Assembly: GCA_964427185.1 (NCBI GenBank)
Contig: CAYRSN010000001.1
Location: forward strand, 62,001 to 126,000
Source of the DNA: Sulfurivirga sp964427185
Lineage (GTDB): Bacteria; Pseudomonadota; Gammaproteobacteria; Thiomicrospirales; Thiomicrospiraceae
Direction: 5' to 3'
DNA length: 64,000 bases
Part shown: one piece after another, positions 8,934 through 17,378 of the stretch
How positions within the stretch are numbered: position 1 is the stretch's first letter
How the letters are laid out: each line of letters opens with the position of its first letter
Notes under the pieces: generated by a model
Seen by the model: only the letters and a program-made list of their open reading frames with translations
What the model was told of the DNA's origin: nothing
Database searches by the model: none
Position numbers and translations under genes: made by a program

Positions 8934-8962
8934 TTTCTGTTAAAATGTGGCAAGCTTTCCCC

Positions 8963-9007
8963 ACCGGTCTGTTTTTTCTGATCTCCTTTTTGGCAGGCCG
9001 GTTTTTT
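8963..9007 (+). terminator. Probable intrinsic terminator after flgH
   Basis: A nine-pair stem ACCGGTCTG/CAGGCCGGT (one G-T pair) with a 22-base loop is followed by TTTTT. The long loop lowers confidence, but the position between flgH and the flgI promoter fits. Confidence 0.65.
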
Positions 9008-9064
9008 CTTTTTATCTTCCCTTATCCTTAGATATCGGCAGTGCTTTTATTATCTTGAGCCGTT

Positions 9065-9080
9065 TGGCATGAAATATGCG
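9065..9080 (+). promoter_or_regulatory. Sigma-54 promoter of the flgI-to-ptmE unit
   Basis: TGGCAT-N5-ATGCG, with GG at 9066 and GC at 9078 ten bases apart. It covers an upstream in-frame ATG at 9069, which therefore cannot be the flgI start. All genes from flgI to ptmE follow without a gap over 22 bases. Confidence 0.8.
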
Positions 9081-9122
9081 TATATGGTCTATGACAAATT
9101 GCTGACACATAAGGGAAAAACC

Positions 9123-10217
9123 ATGACCAGAAAACAACTTCTTCTGTTATTGCTGCTGTGGGCAGTCAGTATGCAGGCCTATGCGGAGCGTATTAAGGAC
9201 TTGGCTTTTGTCTCAGGTGTGCGCTCAAATCATCTGGTGGGATATGGCCTGGTGGTAGGGCTCAATGGTAGCGGGGATAAAACCCCTTTTGCAGAGCAGA
9301 GCTTGAAATCCATGCTGAAAAAGTTTGGCATTCACTTGCCACCGGATTTGAAAACAAACTCGAAAAATATCGCTGCGGTGGCTGTGCATGCGGATCTGCC
9401 CGCGTTTGCTAAGCCAGGGCAGAAAATTGATGTGACGGTGTCTTCTTTAGGCAATGCGAAAAGCCTGCGTGGCGGCACCTTGTTGATGACGCCTCTGAAA
9501 GGGATTGACGGGCAGGTTTATGCGATTGCCCAAGGGAGTTTGCTGGTTTCCGGGCTGGATGCCTCCGGTGCGGATGGCTCTCGTATTACGATCAACGTGC
9601 CCAGTGTCGGACGTATTCCCGATGGTGCAATGGTGGAGCGTAGTGTGCCAACCGGGTTTGCGCGCGGCAATACGATTACCTTAAATTTAAAACAGCCTGA
9701 TTTTACAACCGCCTCAAGAATGGTTAGTGCAATCAATAAGTTGTTTGGCGAGGGGACGGCACGGGCATTGGATGCCGAATCGGTTGAAGTGCGTGCGCCG
9801 CGTTTGCGTAACCAGCGGGTAAGCTTTCTTGCCATGCTGGAAAATATCGAGGTGGATCCCGATGATGGGCCTGCCCGTATTATTGTGAACTCCCGCACAG
9901 GGACAGTGGTCATTAGCAAAACCGTCAGAGTTAAGCCTGCTGCCGTCAGTCATGGCAACCTGACGGTGCGAATTACAGAAAATCCGGCTGTATCTCAACC
10001 CAACCCGCTGGCCGGCGGTGAAACACAAGTTACTCCGGAGTCTGCTGTTGCAATAGAGCAAGGCAATAAGCGTATGTTCAAATTTGCACCGGGGGTGAAT
10101 TTGGATGAAATTGTGCAGGCTGTCAATAAGGTGGGCGTTTCTCCCTCTGATTTGGTAGCCATTTTGGAAGCGCTCAAACAGGTGGGGGCTTTACAGGCGG
10201 AGCTAATGGTGATCTGA
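9123..10217 (+). CDS. flgI: FlgI, flagellar P-ring protein
   Basis: Periplasmic P-ring subunit. The 364-residue product starts with a signal peptide (MTRKQLLLLLLLWAVSMQAY then AE) followed by the family motif RIKDLAFVSGVRSNHLVGYG and LVVGLNGSGDKT. An upstream in-frame ATG at 9069 lies inside the sigma-54 promoter, so ATG 9123 is chosen; it has AAGGGA upstream within a GACACATAAGGGAAAAA leader and gives a clean signal peptide. flgJ starts one base after its stop. Confidence 0.95.
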   Translation: MTRKQLLLLLLLWAVSMQAYAERIKDLAFVSGVRSNHLVGYGLVVGLNGSGDKTPFAEQSLKSMLKKFGIHLPPDLKTNSKNIAAVAVHADLPAFAKPGQKIDVTVSSLGNAKSLRGGTLLMTPLKGIDGQVYAIAQGSLLVSGLDASGADGSRITINVPSVGRIPDGAMVERSVPTGFARGNTITLNLKQPDFTTASRMVSAINKLFGEGTARALDAESVEVRAPRLRNQRVSFLAMLENIEVDPDDGPARIIVNSRTGTVVISKTVRVKPAAVSHGNLTVRITENPAVSQPNPLAGGETQVTPESAVAIEQGNKRMFKFAPGVNLDEIVQAVNKVGVSPSDLVAILEALKQVGALQAELMVI

Positions 10218-10218
10218 T

Positions 10219-10617
10219 ATGGAAACATTAACAGGCACACAGGACTGGGAAGTTTATAGCAACTTGCAAGGCTTGCAGAAGCTTAAAGGTTTGTCTCACA
10301 AGGATGAGAAAACTGCACTTAAGGCTGTAGCCAAGCAGTTTGAGGCACTGTTTTTGGAAATGATGCTTAAACAGTCTCAAAAGGTGAATTTTGACGATGA
10401 GGGCATGATGAGCTCTGAGCGCACCCAGTTTTTCCAGACCTGGCATTATGAGCAGTTGGCACAGGATGTTGCATCTAAAGGTTCAATTGGTTTGGCCGAT
10501 CAACTGGTGGAGCAGTTGACCCCCAAACAGCCTGTAGTCACACCAGAACAATACCAACAATTAAAACAGGCCGATCAGCTGCCTGCGGCTTATGCGTTAA
10601 AACTGCGCCAGCCGTAA
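10219..10617 (+). CDS. flgJ: FlgJ, rod-cap domain only (no muramidase)
   Basis: Rod assembly scaffold. The 132-residue product contains only the N-terminal rod-binding domain (AVAKQFEALFLEMMLKQSQK and FFQTWHYEQLAQDVASKG). The C-terminal glucosaminidase domain that makes FlgJ about 310 residues long in enterics is absent. A separate lytic transglycosylase follows flgL and could supply the peptidoglycan-opening activity. The start is two bases after the flgI stop, so the two are coupled. Confidence 0.92.
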   Translation: METLTGTQDWEVYSNLQGLQKLKGLSHKDEKTALKAVAKQFEALFLEMMLKQSQKVNFDDEGMMSSERTQFFQTWHYEQLAQDVASKGSIGLADQLVEQLTPKQPVVTPEQYQQLKQADQLPAAYALKLRQP

Positions 10618-10639
10618 CCGACCGGAAAAGGACTGAACT

Positions 10640-12394
10640 ATGGCAGATTTACTCACGATTGCAACCAGTGCCACCCGCACCTTTCAGCGGGCACTGGATG
10701 TGACTTCGCATAATGTTGCTAATGTCAGCACAGAAGGTTACAACCGGCAGCGTGTGGAGATAGTCAGCAATAGCCCTCAGCTTGTGGGCGCCACCTTTAA
10801 TGGCGGCGGCAGTACGGTCGATACGATTGAGCGTGTCTATGCAGACTACCTGTGGCAACAGAAGCTGCAGGCTGTGAGCCTGAATGAGCGTTATGACAGT
10901 GCTTTGGAAAACGCCAAAGCACTGGAAGGCATTATTGCAGCCAATGACGGTGGAGTGCAGGAGTTTTTACAGCGTTTTTTTGATAGCTTGCAGGCGTTGT
11001 CGAATGAGCCGCTCTCCACCACCAACCGGCAGATGCTACTGGATGAGGCAACAAATTTAGAAAGTCATATTCAGAATATTACAACGTTTATTAATGATCA
11101 GCAGTCTCAAGCCAATGCTCAGGTCAGCTCACTGGTGGACTCTATCAATCAGCAACTGGATGTCATCCAAAGTGCCAATGAAGCAGTGTTTCAGGCAAAC
11201 ACACAAGGCACTTTCCCGCCTAATGATATCCTGGATCAGCGTGATCAGGCGATTATGAAGCTGGGGGAGCTGGTGGATGTGCGGGTATTTGAGCAGCCTA
11301 ATGGCATGATGGATGTTTATATTGGCAATGGACGCCTACCTTTATTATCAGATAATACCCGCACCCCTTTGACAGCTGAACAAGGCCCCTATACCCAAGA
11401 AGGACGCACTGAAGTTTATATGCAGATCGGTGACCAAAAAAGGGTGGTGAGTGATTTAATTAGCGGTGGGCAGCTGGGCGGGGTGTTGGATTACCGCAAA
11501 AATATGCTGGATCCCGCGCAAAGAGAGCTGGGTTTGATGCTAAATGGACTGGTCAATAGCTTTAATATTCAGCATGCGCAAGGATGGGATCTGAATAATA
11601 ATCCAGGGGGAGACTTTTTTCAGCCGTTGAATGTGGCATCTGTTGCTCATGCTGACAATACAGAAACCAATGGCGCCTTGATCACTGCCCAGTTTGTGCC
11701 GGTTACTGCAACACCGGGTGCCCCTGCAGACTTTTCTGCAATTGCGGACTATCAGCCACGGGATTATCGGCTGACTTATGATGCTGCAGCGGGTGTGTTT
11801 AATGTTTTTGACCGGGTTACCGGTGAGACTATAACGGATAACGGCACGCCGCCTGCACCTGTTACCATCGCCCCGGGCAGCAGTGCTGTGGTGGACGGGC
11901 TGCAGGTAAATGTTGGGGTTGGCACTTATGCGGAAGGAGATTCGTTTATCTTGCAGCCGCATCAGCAGATGTTAAAGGATTTCAAGCACATTATTACCGA
12001 TCCGGATGCCATTGCTACACGGGGAGAAGACCCTAACAATGCTGGCACTCCTGCCTCGGTAGGGGATAATACCAATGTGGCCAACCTGGCCAACTTATCT
12101 ACCCTGAAGCTGTTATATCGCGGAGCGAATGACCAGCCTTCTTCCACTTTGTTGGAAGGGTATTCCAAAATGGCATCTGGGGTAGGGCTGTATACTTATG
12201 GGACTCAAATTAAGCTGGATGCACAGACAGATGTGTTAGATCAGGTATCACAGCGTGTGGAGTCCATGTCGGGTGTGAATCTGGATGAGGAAGCTGCTAA
12301 TCTGATGCGTTTTCAGCAGGCTTATCAGGCAGCGGCACAGATGATTCAGGTCTCCAATACACTATTTGATACCTTAATCGGCGTGATGCGTTAG
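10640..12394 (+). CDS. flgK: FlgK, hook-filament junction protein HAP1
   Basis: First junction protein between hook and filament. The 584-residue product has the N-terminal D0 motif (LDVTSHNVANVSTEGYNRQR) and the C-terminal helix (NLDEEAANLMRFQQAYQAAA), with GGQLGGVLDYR in the middle, typical of FlgK. It lies between flgJ and flgL as usual. Confidence 0.95.
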   Translation: MADLLTIATSATRTFQRALDVTSHNVANVSTEGYNRQRVEIVSNSPQLVGATFNGGGSTVDTIERVYADYLWQQKLQAVSLNERYDSALENAKALEGIIAANDGGVQEFLQRFFDSLQALSNEPLSTTNRQMLLDEATNLESHIQNITTFINDQQSQANAQVSSLVDSINQQLDVIQSANEAVFQANTQGTFPPNDILDQRDQAIMKLGELVDVRVFEQPNGMMDVYIGNGRLPLLSDNTRTPLTAEQGPYTQEGRTEVYMQIGDQKRVVSDLISGGQLGGVLDYRKNMLDPAQRELGLMLNGLVNSFNIQHAQGWDLNNNPGGDFFQPLNVASVAHADNTETNGALITAQFVPVTATPGAPADFSAIADYQPRDYRLTYDAAAGVFNVFDRVTGETITDNGTPPAPVTIAPGSSAVVDGLQVNVGVGTYAEGDSFILQPHQQMLKDFKHIITDPDAIATRGEDPNNAGTPASVGDNTNVANLANLSTLKLLYRGANDQPSSTLLEGYSKMASGVGLYTYGTQIKLDAQTDVLDQVSQRVESMSGVNLDEEAANLMRFQQAYQAAAQMIQVSNTLFDTLIGVMR

Positions 12395-12405
12395 GAGGGT
12401 TTGAC

Positions 12406-13407
12406 ATGGTGGCACGTATTTCAACAAATCTTTTTTACCATACCGGGCTGAATGCCATGGAGCAGCACAGCAGCGACTTACTCAAGATTCAAGAGCAGCT
12501 GAGCACCGGTAAGCGCATCAATCGCCCCAGTGATGACCCGGTAGCTGTTGCCAAGCTGCATAACTTGAATAAGTCCTTAGCGACGATCGACCGCTTTGTA
12601 GAAAACGGGCGCTATGCCAAGTCACAACTGGAGTTGGAAGATGTGGTGTTAAATGACACAACAGCCAGCCTTCAGCGTGCTCGTGAGTTGACGATTCAAA
12701 TGATGAACGACACTTACAATGCCTCAGACCGCCAGGCAACCGCAGCCGAAATTGACCAGATTATCAAGCAGGTGCTGAATTTGACCAATACGCGCAACCC
12801 GGAGAAAGAGCTGCTGTTCGCTGGGTTTTCCAGTGATGTGGCAGCTGTGTTTGCCGACTCAAATGGTGACGGCTTTTACGAGTATCAGGGGGATACTTCA
12901 GGGCAGCGTTTTGTGCAGATTGGCTTTGACAATGACAGCTATGTGGCGCCGAATGATGAAGGCGATCCTTCAAGGGTGCGTATCGGTGACCGGGGGACAC
13001 AGGCATTTTCCGTTACAGGTGCAGAAGGCGGGAATATCGATATTCTTCGTCCGGATGGAACAACAGTTTCGGTTGAAAACAATGTATTGAATGTGCTGGT
13101 CAATTTGCGTGACTGGCTGCAAGCAGGAGAGCAGCCGCCGGCTGAGATTGGTGATCAGCTTTATCAGTCCATTAATAATATCTCGCAGGTGCAGGCGCAG
13201 CTGGGGGGGCGTATTAACCGTATCGACAGCCAGTATGAGGCGTTGCAGACTTTCCAGCTCACCTTGAAAGAGCATAAGATGAACCTGGAGGAGGTGGATG
13301 TGGTCAAAGCCACAGCCGATTTTACCCAGACGCAAACGGCGCTGCAGTTCGCTCAGCAGACTTTTGCCAAGGTGCAGCAAATTTCCCTATTTGATTACCT
13401 TCGTTAA
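12406..13407 (+). CDS. flgL: FlgL, hook-filament junction protein HAP3
   Basis: Second junction protein. The 333-residue product is flagellin-like at both ends: QLSTGKRINRPSDDPVAVAK at the N terminus and TQTALQFAQQTFAKVQQISL at the C terminus. The ribosome site AGGAGG is eight bases before the ATG, and it follows flgK by 11 bases. Confidence 0.95.
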   Translation: MVARISTNLFYHTGLNAMEQHSSDLLKIQEQLSTGKRINRPSDDPVAVAKLHNLNKSLATIDRFVENGRYAKSQLELEDVVLNDTTASLQRARELTIQMMNDTYNASDRQATAAEIDQIIKQVLNLTNTRNPEKELLFAGFSSDVAAVFADSNGDGFYEYQGDTSGQRFVQIGFDNDSYVAPNDEGDPSRVRIGDRGTQAFSVTGAEGGNIDILRPDGTTVSVENNVLNVLVNLRDWLQAGEQPPAEIGDQLYQSINNISQVQAQLGGRINRIDSQYEALQTFQLTLKEHKMNLEEVDVVKATADFTQTQTALQFAQQTFAKVQQISLFDYLR

Positions 13408-13424
13408 CAGATATAAGCTGAAAA

Positions 13425-14612
13425 ATGGCGACAGTAAAGGTGCGCCCTGCCATGCAGGTATTAGCAATCCGCTTGTTTGTGGGGCTGATTTTTCTGAGTC
13501 TGCTGTCATTAGTGGGGCTGTTATTTCTTGCTTTGCAAGCGGATGAGTCCTCTAAGCATGTAACAGCTGTGCAGGCTGTTGGAGGTGTGCATGGAGTCGT
13601 CGGAGTGAATACTGCACCTGAATTGCAGCGTGTACACATGCAAGAAACCTCTCATGCACTTGACAAGCAACGGCAGCTTTCTGTCAAGACTGAAACACCG
13701 GCACAAAACAGCCTCCCTGCGGTGCATATGGCTGCTGATGTCGTTTCTGCAGATCAGGCATTGCCACTTTCACTTCGTTACACACCTCATCAGTTGATCC
13801 TTGATTTTAATCAGGCAGTGCTTAGCAAAACACAGCAACTCCGTGTATTGGCTCGATTGATGTTGCTGCCACAGCCTCCTTCTGAAACATCGCTATTGGC
13901 AGAGCAAGGAGTGCCTTTATTGAAGCTGCCCTATTTTTATCAACGTATCCTCACCCCGCAAGGCGACCCGATCCGCTATCCCTATCAGGCGATGCGCTAT
14001 GCACAACAGTTGTTGACCCATGCACAACCGCACGCGCCTGGCTGGGTTCGCGTCAAGGTTCCCCTTGAGCCTGCATGGCAGTTGAATCGAGCAAGAGCAT
14101 GGTCAAATCATCTGGCGCGGGTTGGTCTGAATAAGGAGCAGGCGCTGTTGCTGGCGATTATGGAGGTGGAAAGTGGTTTTAACCCTAAAGCCCTGAGTCG
14201 TACAGGTGCGATTGGATTGATGCAGCTTAAGCCGGAGCATGCCGTAGAAGATGTGGCCCGGCATCTGGGTGCAAGCTTTTCAAAGGCGGCACTTTGGGAT
14301 GCGGATACCAACCTTAATATCGGTGCACACTATGTGCGTTTATTGCAAAACAAATATTTGGCACAGGTGCAAAACCCTCAAAGCCGGGAATATCTCACTA
14401 TTGCAGCCTACAATGGTGGTATCAATGCAGTATTGAAACAGTTTGGCGCGACCCATGCACAGGCTATCAAACGCATCAACCAGATGGCGCCCGATTCGGT
14501 ATATCGTATCCTGCGTTATCAGTTTCCTCGGGATGAAACCCGTCGTTATTTAGAAAAGGTTGTGCAGGCTAAAACCCGATATCAACAGTGGATAAAAGAC
14601 AATGTCATCTGA
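13425..14612 (+). CDS. Membrane-anchored lytic transglycosylase (SLT family)
   Basis: Cleaves peptidoglycan glycan strands. The 395-residue product has an N-terminal membrane segment (FVGLIFLSLLSLVGLLFLAL), a variable middle, and a C-terminal SLT goose-lysozyme-like domain (about residues 225-395). Motifs are MEVESGFNPKALSRTGAIGL followed by MQL, with catalytic E249, and IAAYNGG. It follows flgL by 17 bases and overlaps legB. Since FlgJ here lacks its enzyme domain, this is the likely flagellar transglycosylase, an SltF-like role; that assignment is inference. The nearest family name (Slt, MltC or MltE type) cannot be settled by eye. Confidence 0.85.
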   Translation: MATVKVRPAMQVLAIRLFVGLIFLSLLSLVGLLFLALQADESSKHVTAVQAVGGVHGVVGVNTAPELQRVHMQETSHALDKQRQLSVKTETPAQNSLPAVHMAADVVSADQALPLSLRYTPHQLILDFNQAVLSKTQQLRVLARLMLLPQPPSETSLLAEQGVPLLKLPYFYQRILTPQGDPIRYPYQAMRYAQQLLTHAQPHAPGWVRVKVPLEPAWQLNRARAWSNHLARVGLNKEQALLLAIMEVESGFNPKALSRTGAIGLMQLKPEHAVEDVARHLGASFSKAALWDADTNLNIGAHYVRLLQNKYLAQVQNPQSREYLTIAAYNGGINAVLKQFGATHAQAIKRINQMAPDSVYRILRYQFPRDETRRYLEKVVQAKTRYQQWIKDNVI

Positions 14613-15603
14613 TTTCTGGCAGGGCAGGGCGGTACTGGTCACCGGTGCCGATGGCTTCATCGGCTCACACTTGGCCGAGCTTCTGGTGCAGCGGGGTGCC
14701 AAAGTGCGTGCTTTGGTGCAGTACAACAGCTTCAACAGCTGGGGGTGGCTGGACAGCTCACCGCTGAAAAATGAGATCGAAGTCATCACCGGCGATATTC
14801 GCGACCCGCTCTGCTGCCGTGAGATTTGCCGGGGTGTGGACACGGTTTTTCATCTGGCCGCGCTGATCGCCATTCCCTACTCCTACCGTGCGCCGCAAAG
14901 CTATGTGGACACCAATGTATCCGGCACCCTGAACATGGTGCAGGCGGCGAAAGAGGCGCGCGTGCGCCGCTTCATGCACACCTCCACCTCCGAGGTCTAT
15001 GGCACGGCGCAGTATGTGCCCATTGACGAAAACCACCCCCTTCAGCCCCAGTCGCCCTATAGTGCCAGCAAAATCGGTGCGGATCAGATGGCCCTGTCCT
15101 ACTGGCACGCATTTGAGCTGTCGGTGACGGTAATGCGGCCTTTCAACACCTACGGGCCAAGGCAGTCGGCAAGGGCTGTCATCCCCACCATTATCACCCA
15201 GATCGCCGCAGGGGCTGAGACCATTCAGCTGGGTGATGTGACGCCCACACGGGATTTCAACTATGTGGAAGACACCTGCCATGGCATGCTGGCGCTGGCC
15301 GAGGCAGATACAGCTGTGGGAGAGGTAGTCAATATCGCCTCCAACTATGAAATCTCCGTAGCAGATACCCTGAATTTGATAAAAGAAATCATGGGCTGGC
15401 AGGGAGAATTTGTTCAGGATCCCCAGCGCCTGCGCCCTAAGGGATCAGAAGTCTTCCGCCTGTGGGGCGACAATAGCAAAATCAGACAACACACCGGCTG
15501 GCAGCCGCAGGTGGAACTCCGCGAAGGCCTCACACGCACTATTGACTGGTTCACCAATCCCGACAACCTCAGGCTGTATAAGGCGGATCAATACAATGTC
15601 TGA
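14602..15603 (+). CDS. legB: LegB, nucleotide-GlcNAc 4,6-dehydratase
   Basis: First step of the legionaminic acid pathway: NAD-dependent 4,6-dehydration of a nucleotide-linked GlcNAc (GDP-linked in Campylobacter). An extended SDR protein of 333 residues with the Rossmann motif GADGFIG near residue 15, a Ser-Thr catalytic stretch (TSTSEVYG) and the active-site YSASK. RPFNTYGPRQSARAVIPTI is typical of this subgroup. It overlaps the transglycosylase gene by 11 bases. The presence of ptmE at the end of the cluster supports the GDP version. Confidence 0.88.
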   Translation: MSSDFWQGRAVLVTGADGFIGSHLAELLVQRGAKVRALVQYNSFNSWGWLDSSPLKNEIEVITGDIRDPLCCREICRGVDTVFHLAALIAIPYSYRAPQSYVDTNVSGTLNMVQAAKEARVRRFMHTSTSEVYGTAQYVPIDENHPLQPQSPYSASKIGADQMALSYWHAFELSVTVMRPFNTYGPRQSARAVIPTIITQIAAGAETIQLGDVTPTRDFNYVEDTCHGMLALAEADTAVGEVVNIASNYEISVADTLNLIKEIMGWQGEFVQDPQRLRPKGSEVFRLWGDNSKIRQHTGWQPQVELREGLTRTIDWFTNPDNLRLYKADQYNV

Positions 15604-16753
15604 GTTTGCACCGCTGCAAAGCCTGCTGGATGCCTTCTACTCTGAGCGCCCCGCCCCTTTGCACGCCCCCTGTCTGGATGAAGACGATGTGCAAGCCGTG
15701 GCCGATTGCGTGCGCAGCGGTTTTGTCTCCAGCGTGGGCGAGCAAGTAAGTGCTTTTGAAAACGCCGCGGCGGATTACACGGGCGCGCGCCATGCCGTGG
15801 CTGTGGTCAATGGCACCGCAGCCCTTATGCTGGCACTGAAAGTAACGGGCGTGCGCCCTGGCGATCTGGTCATCACCCAGAGCCTCACCTTTATTGCCAC
15901 TGCCAATGCCATTGCTCATGTCGGTGCCGAGCCATTGCTGCTGGACGTGGATAAAACGCTTTGCCTATCGGCTGATGCGCTGGAAACCTTTTTGCGCACC
16001 GAGTGTGACGGCAAGCTTCATAAAGCCACCGGTAAACGCATTGGTGCCATAGTCCCCATGCACACCCTGGGGTTTATGGCGGATATGCCCCGCATCATGG
16101 AGACTGCGGTGCAGCATGATATTCCCGTGGTGGAAGATGCCGCAGAGGCTCTGGGCAGCACCTTGGACGGGCAGCACGCCGGTACCTTCGGTAAAGTAGG
16201 GATTCTCAGCTTTAATGGTAACAAGCTCATCACCACCGGCGGTGGTGGCATGCTGCTTACCGATGATGCTGAGCTGGCAGCGCATGCCCGTCATCTTTCC
16301 ACCACCGCCAAACAGCCGCATCCCTATGAGTTCGTGCACGATGAGACGGGTTATAACCTGCGTTTGCCCAACTTGAATGCCGCTTTGGGGCTTTCCCAGC
16401 TTAAAAAGGTGCCAGAACTGCTGAAATATAAGCAAAACAAGTACTTTTCCTTACGCGAAAAAATTCAATTTCAAAAAAAAGGGGGAGACCCTTTGCCAAA
16501 AATGCTAGAAAGCCCCCTTGAGCAGATGCCCAATTATTGGCTGCACGCCCTTCAGCTGAGCGGTGTGGCAGAGCGGGATGCCTTGATTCAATGGGGTATG
16601 CAACGTCAGATCCAAATGCGCCCCTTCTGGCGGCCGCTGCATCAGCAGTCCCTCTATAAACGGGCATTAAGGTTTGGCTCGCTAACCCATTCTGAGCATT
16701 TGTATCAAACCTGTGTCTGCCTGCCATCAGGAAAGGCTTGTCAGTATGGCTAA
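15596..16753 (+). CDS. legC: LegC, PLP-dependent sugar aminotransferase
   Basis: Transfers an amino group to C4 of the 4-keto sugar made by LegB. A DegT/DnrJ/EryC1-type enzyme of 385 residues: VNGTAALMLALKVTGVRPGD, the VVEDAAEALG motif that contacts PLP, and the Schiff-base lysine in SFNGNKLITTGGGG. ATG 15596 is chosen over upstream in-frame starts because it overlaps the legB stop by 8 bases and begins the conserved domain. Codons 16456-16496 contain one copy of a palindromic A-rich repeat (REKIQFQKKGGDPLPK) also found in fliO. Confidence 0.88.
   Translation: MSEFAPLQSLLDAFYSERPAPLHAPCLDEDDVQAVADCVRSGFVSSVGEQVSAFENAAADYTGARHAVAVVNGTAALMLALKVTGVRPGDLVITQSLTFIATANAIAHVGAEPLLLDVDKTLCLSADALETFLRTECDGKLHKATGKRIGAIVPMHTLGFMADMPRIMETAVQHDIPVVEDAAEALGSTLDGQHAGTFGKVGILSFNGNKLITTGGGGMLLTDDAELAAHARHLSTTAKQPHPYEFVHDETGYNLRLPNLNAALGLSQLKKVPELLKYKQNKYFSLREKIQFQKKGGDPLPKMLESPLEQMPNYWLHALQLSGVAERDALIQWGMQRQIQMRPFWRPLHQQSLYKRALRFGSLTHSEHLYQTCVCLPSGKACQYG
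16456..16496 (+). repeat. Dispersed palindromic repeat, copy in legC
   Basis: A 41-base stretch beginning CGAAAAAATT and ending GGGGGAGACCCTTTGC. It closely matches 44222-44262 in fliO. The right half can fold as AAAGGG/CCCTTT. It is translated in frame in legC. Confidence 0.6.
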
Positions 16754-17378
16754 GCAATTGCTTCTAATCGGCAATGGCGGCCATGCCGCCAGCATTGTGG
16801 CCGTTTTGCCGGGCACCGGCTGGTGTGCCATGGGGGCGGTGATTACGCCCGGCGCGCCCTGCAGGCGGCACAAGCCGCTTAAAGTGATTGGCTTTGAAAA
16901 GGATTTACCCCAGCTGGTGGCACAGGCTGATGGCGTGCTGATTGCCGTGGGGCAGATTGACAATCCTCAGCCGCGCATGCGCCTGTATGCACAGCTCAAG
17001 GCCATGAATGCCCCGCTGGCCATAGTGGTGGCTGCCAATGCTGCCGTGGCGGAGACGGCTCATCTTGGGGAAGGCACCGCGGTCTTGCAGCAGACGTTGG
17101 TGAATGCCTATACACGGATTGGCGTCAATTGCATTATCAATTCTCAAGCTTTGATAGAGCATGATGCGGTGGTGGGGGATCACTGCCATATCTCTACCGG
17201 TGCGAAGATCAATGGCGGTGCGGTCATTGGCAGCCGTGCGTTTGTAGGCAGCGGGGCGATAGTCGGGCATGGCATGCGAGTGTGTGAAGATGTGGTGATT
17301 GGTGCAGGCGCCGTGGTGGTGAAAGATATCACCCAGCCCGGCGTTTATGTGGGCAACCCGGCACGGAGGATCAAGTGA
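16746..17378 (+). CDS. legH: LegH, NeuD-type sugar N-acetyltransferase
   Basis: Acetylates the 4-amino group of the LegC product. The 210-residue protein has the NeuD/PglD layout: a Rossmann-like N-terminal half (LLLIGNGGHAASIVAVL) and a C-terminal left-handed beta-helix of hexapeptide repeats, with the catalytic-type histidine in ALIEHDAVVGDHCHIS and the end YVGNPARRIK. ATG 16746 overlaps the legC stop by eight bases and precedes the conserved GNGGHA motif. Confidence 0.85.
   Translation: MAKQLLLIGNGGHAASIVAVLPGTGWCAMGAVITPGAPCRRHKPLKVIGFEKDLPQLVAQADGVLIAVGQIDNPQPRMRLYAQLKAMNAPLAIVVAANAAVAETAHLGEGTAVLQQTLVNAYTRIGVNCIINSQALIEHDAVVGDHCHISTGAKINGGAVIGSRAFVGSGAIVGHGMRVCEDVVIGAGAVVVKDITQPGVYVGNPARRIK

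Noticed and set aside
8947..8962. TGGCAAGCTTTCCCC as a sigma-54 promoter
   Set aside because: The -12 GC is missing at the required ten-base distance, and it lies before a terminator.
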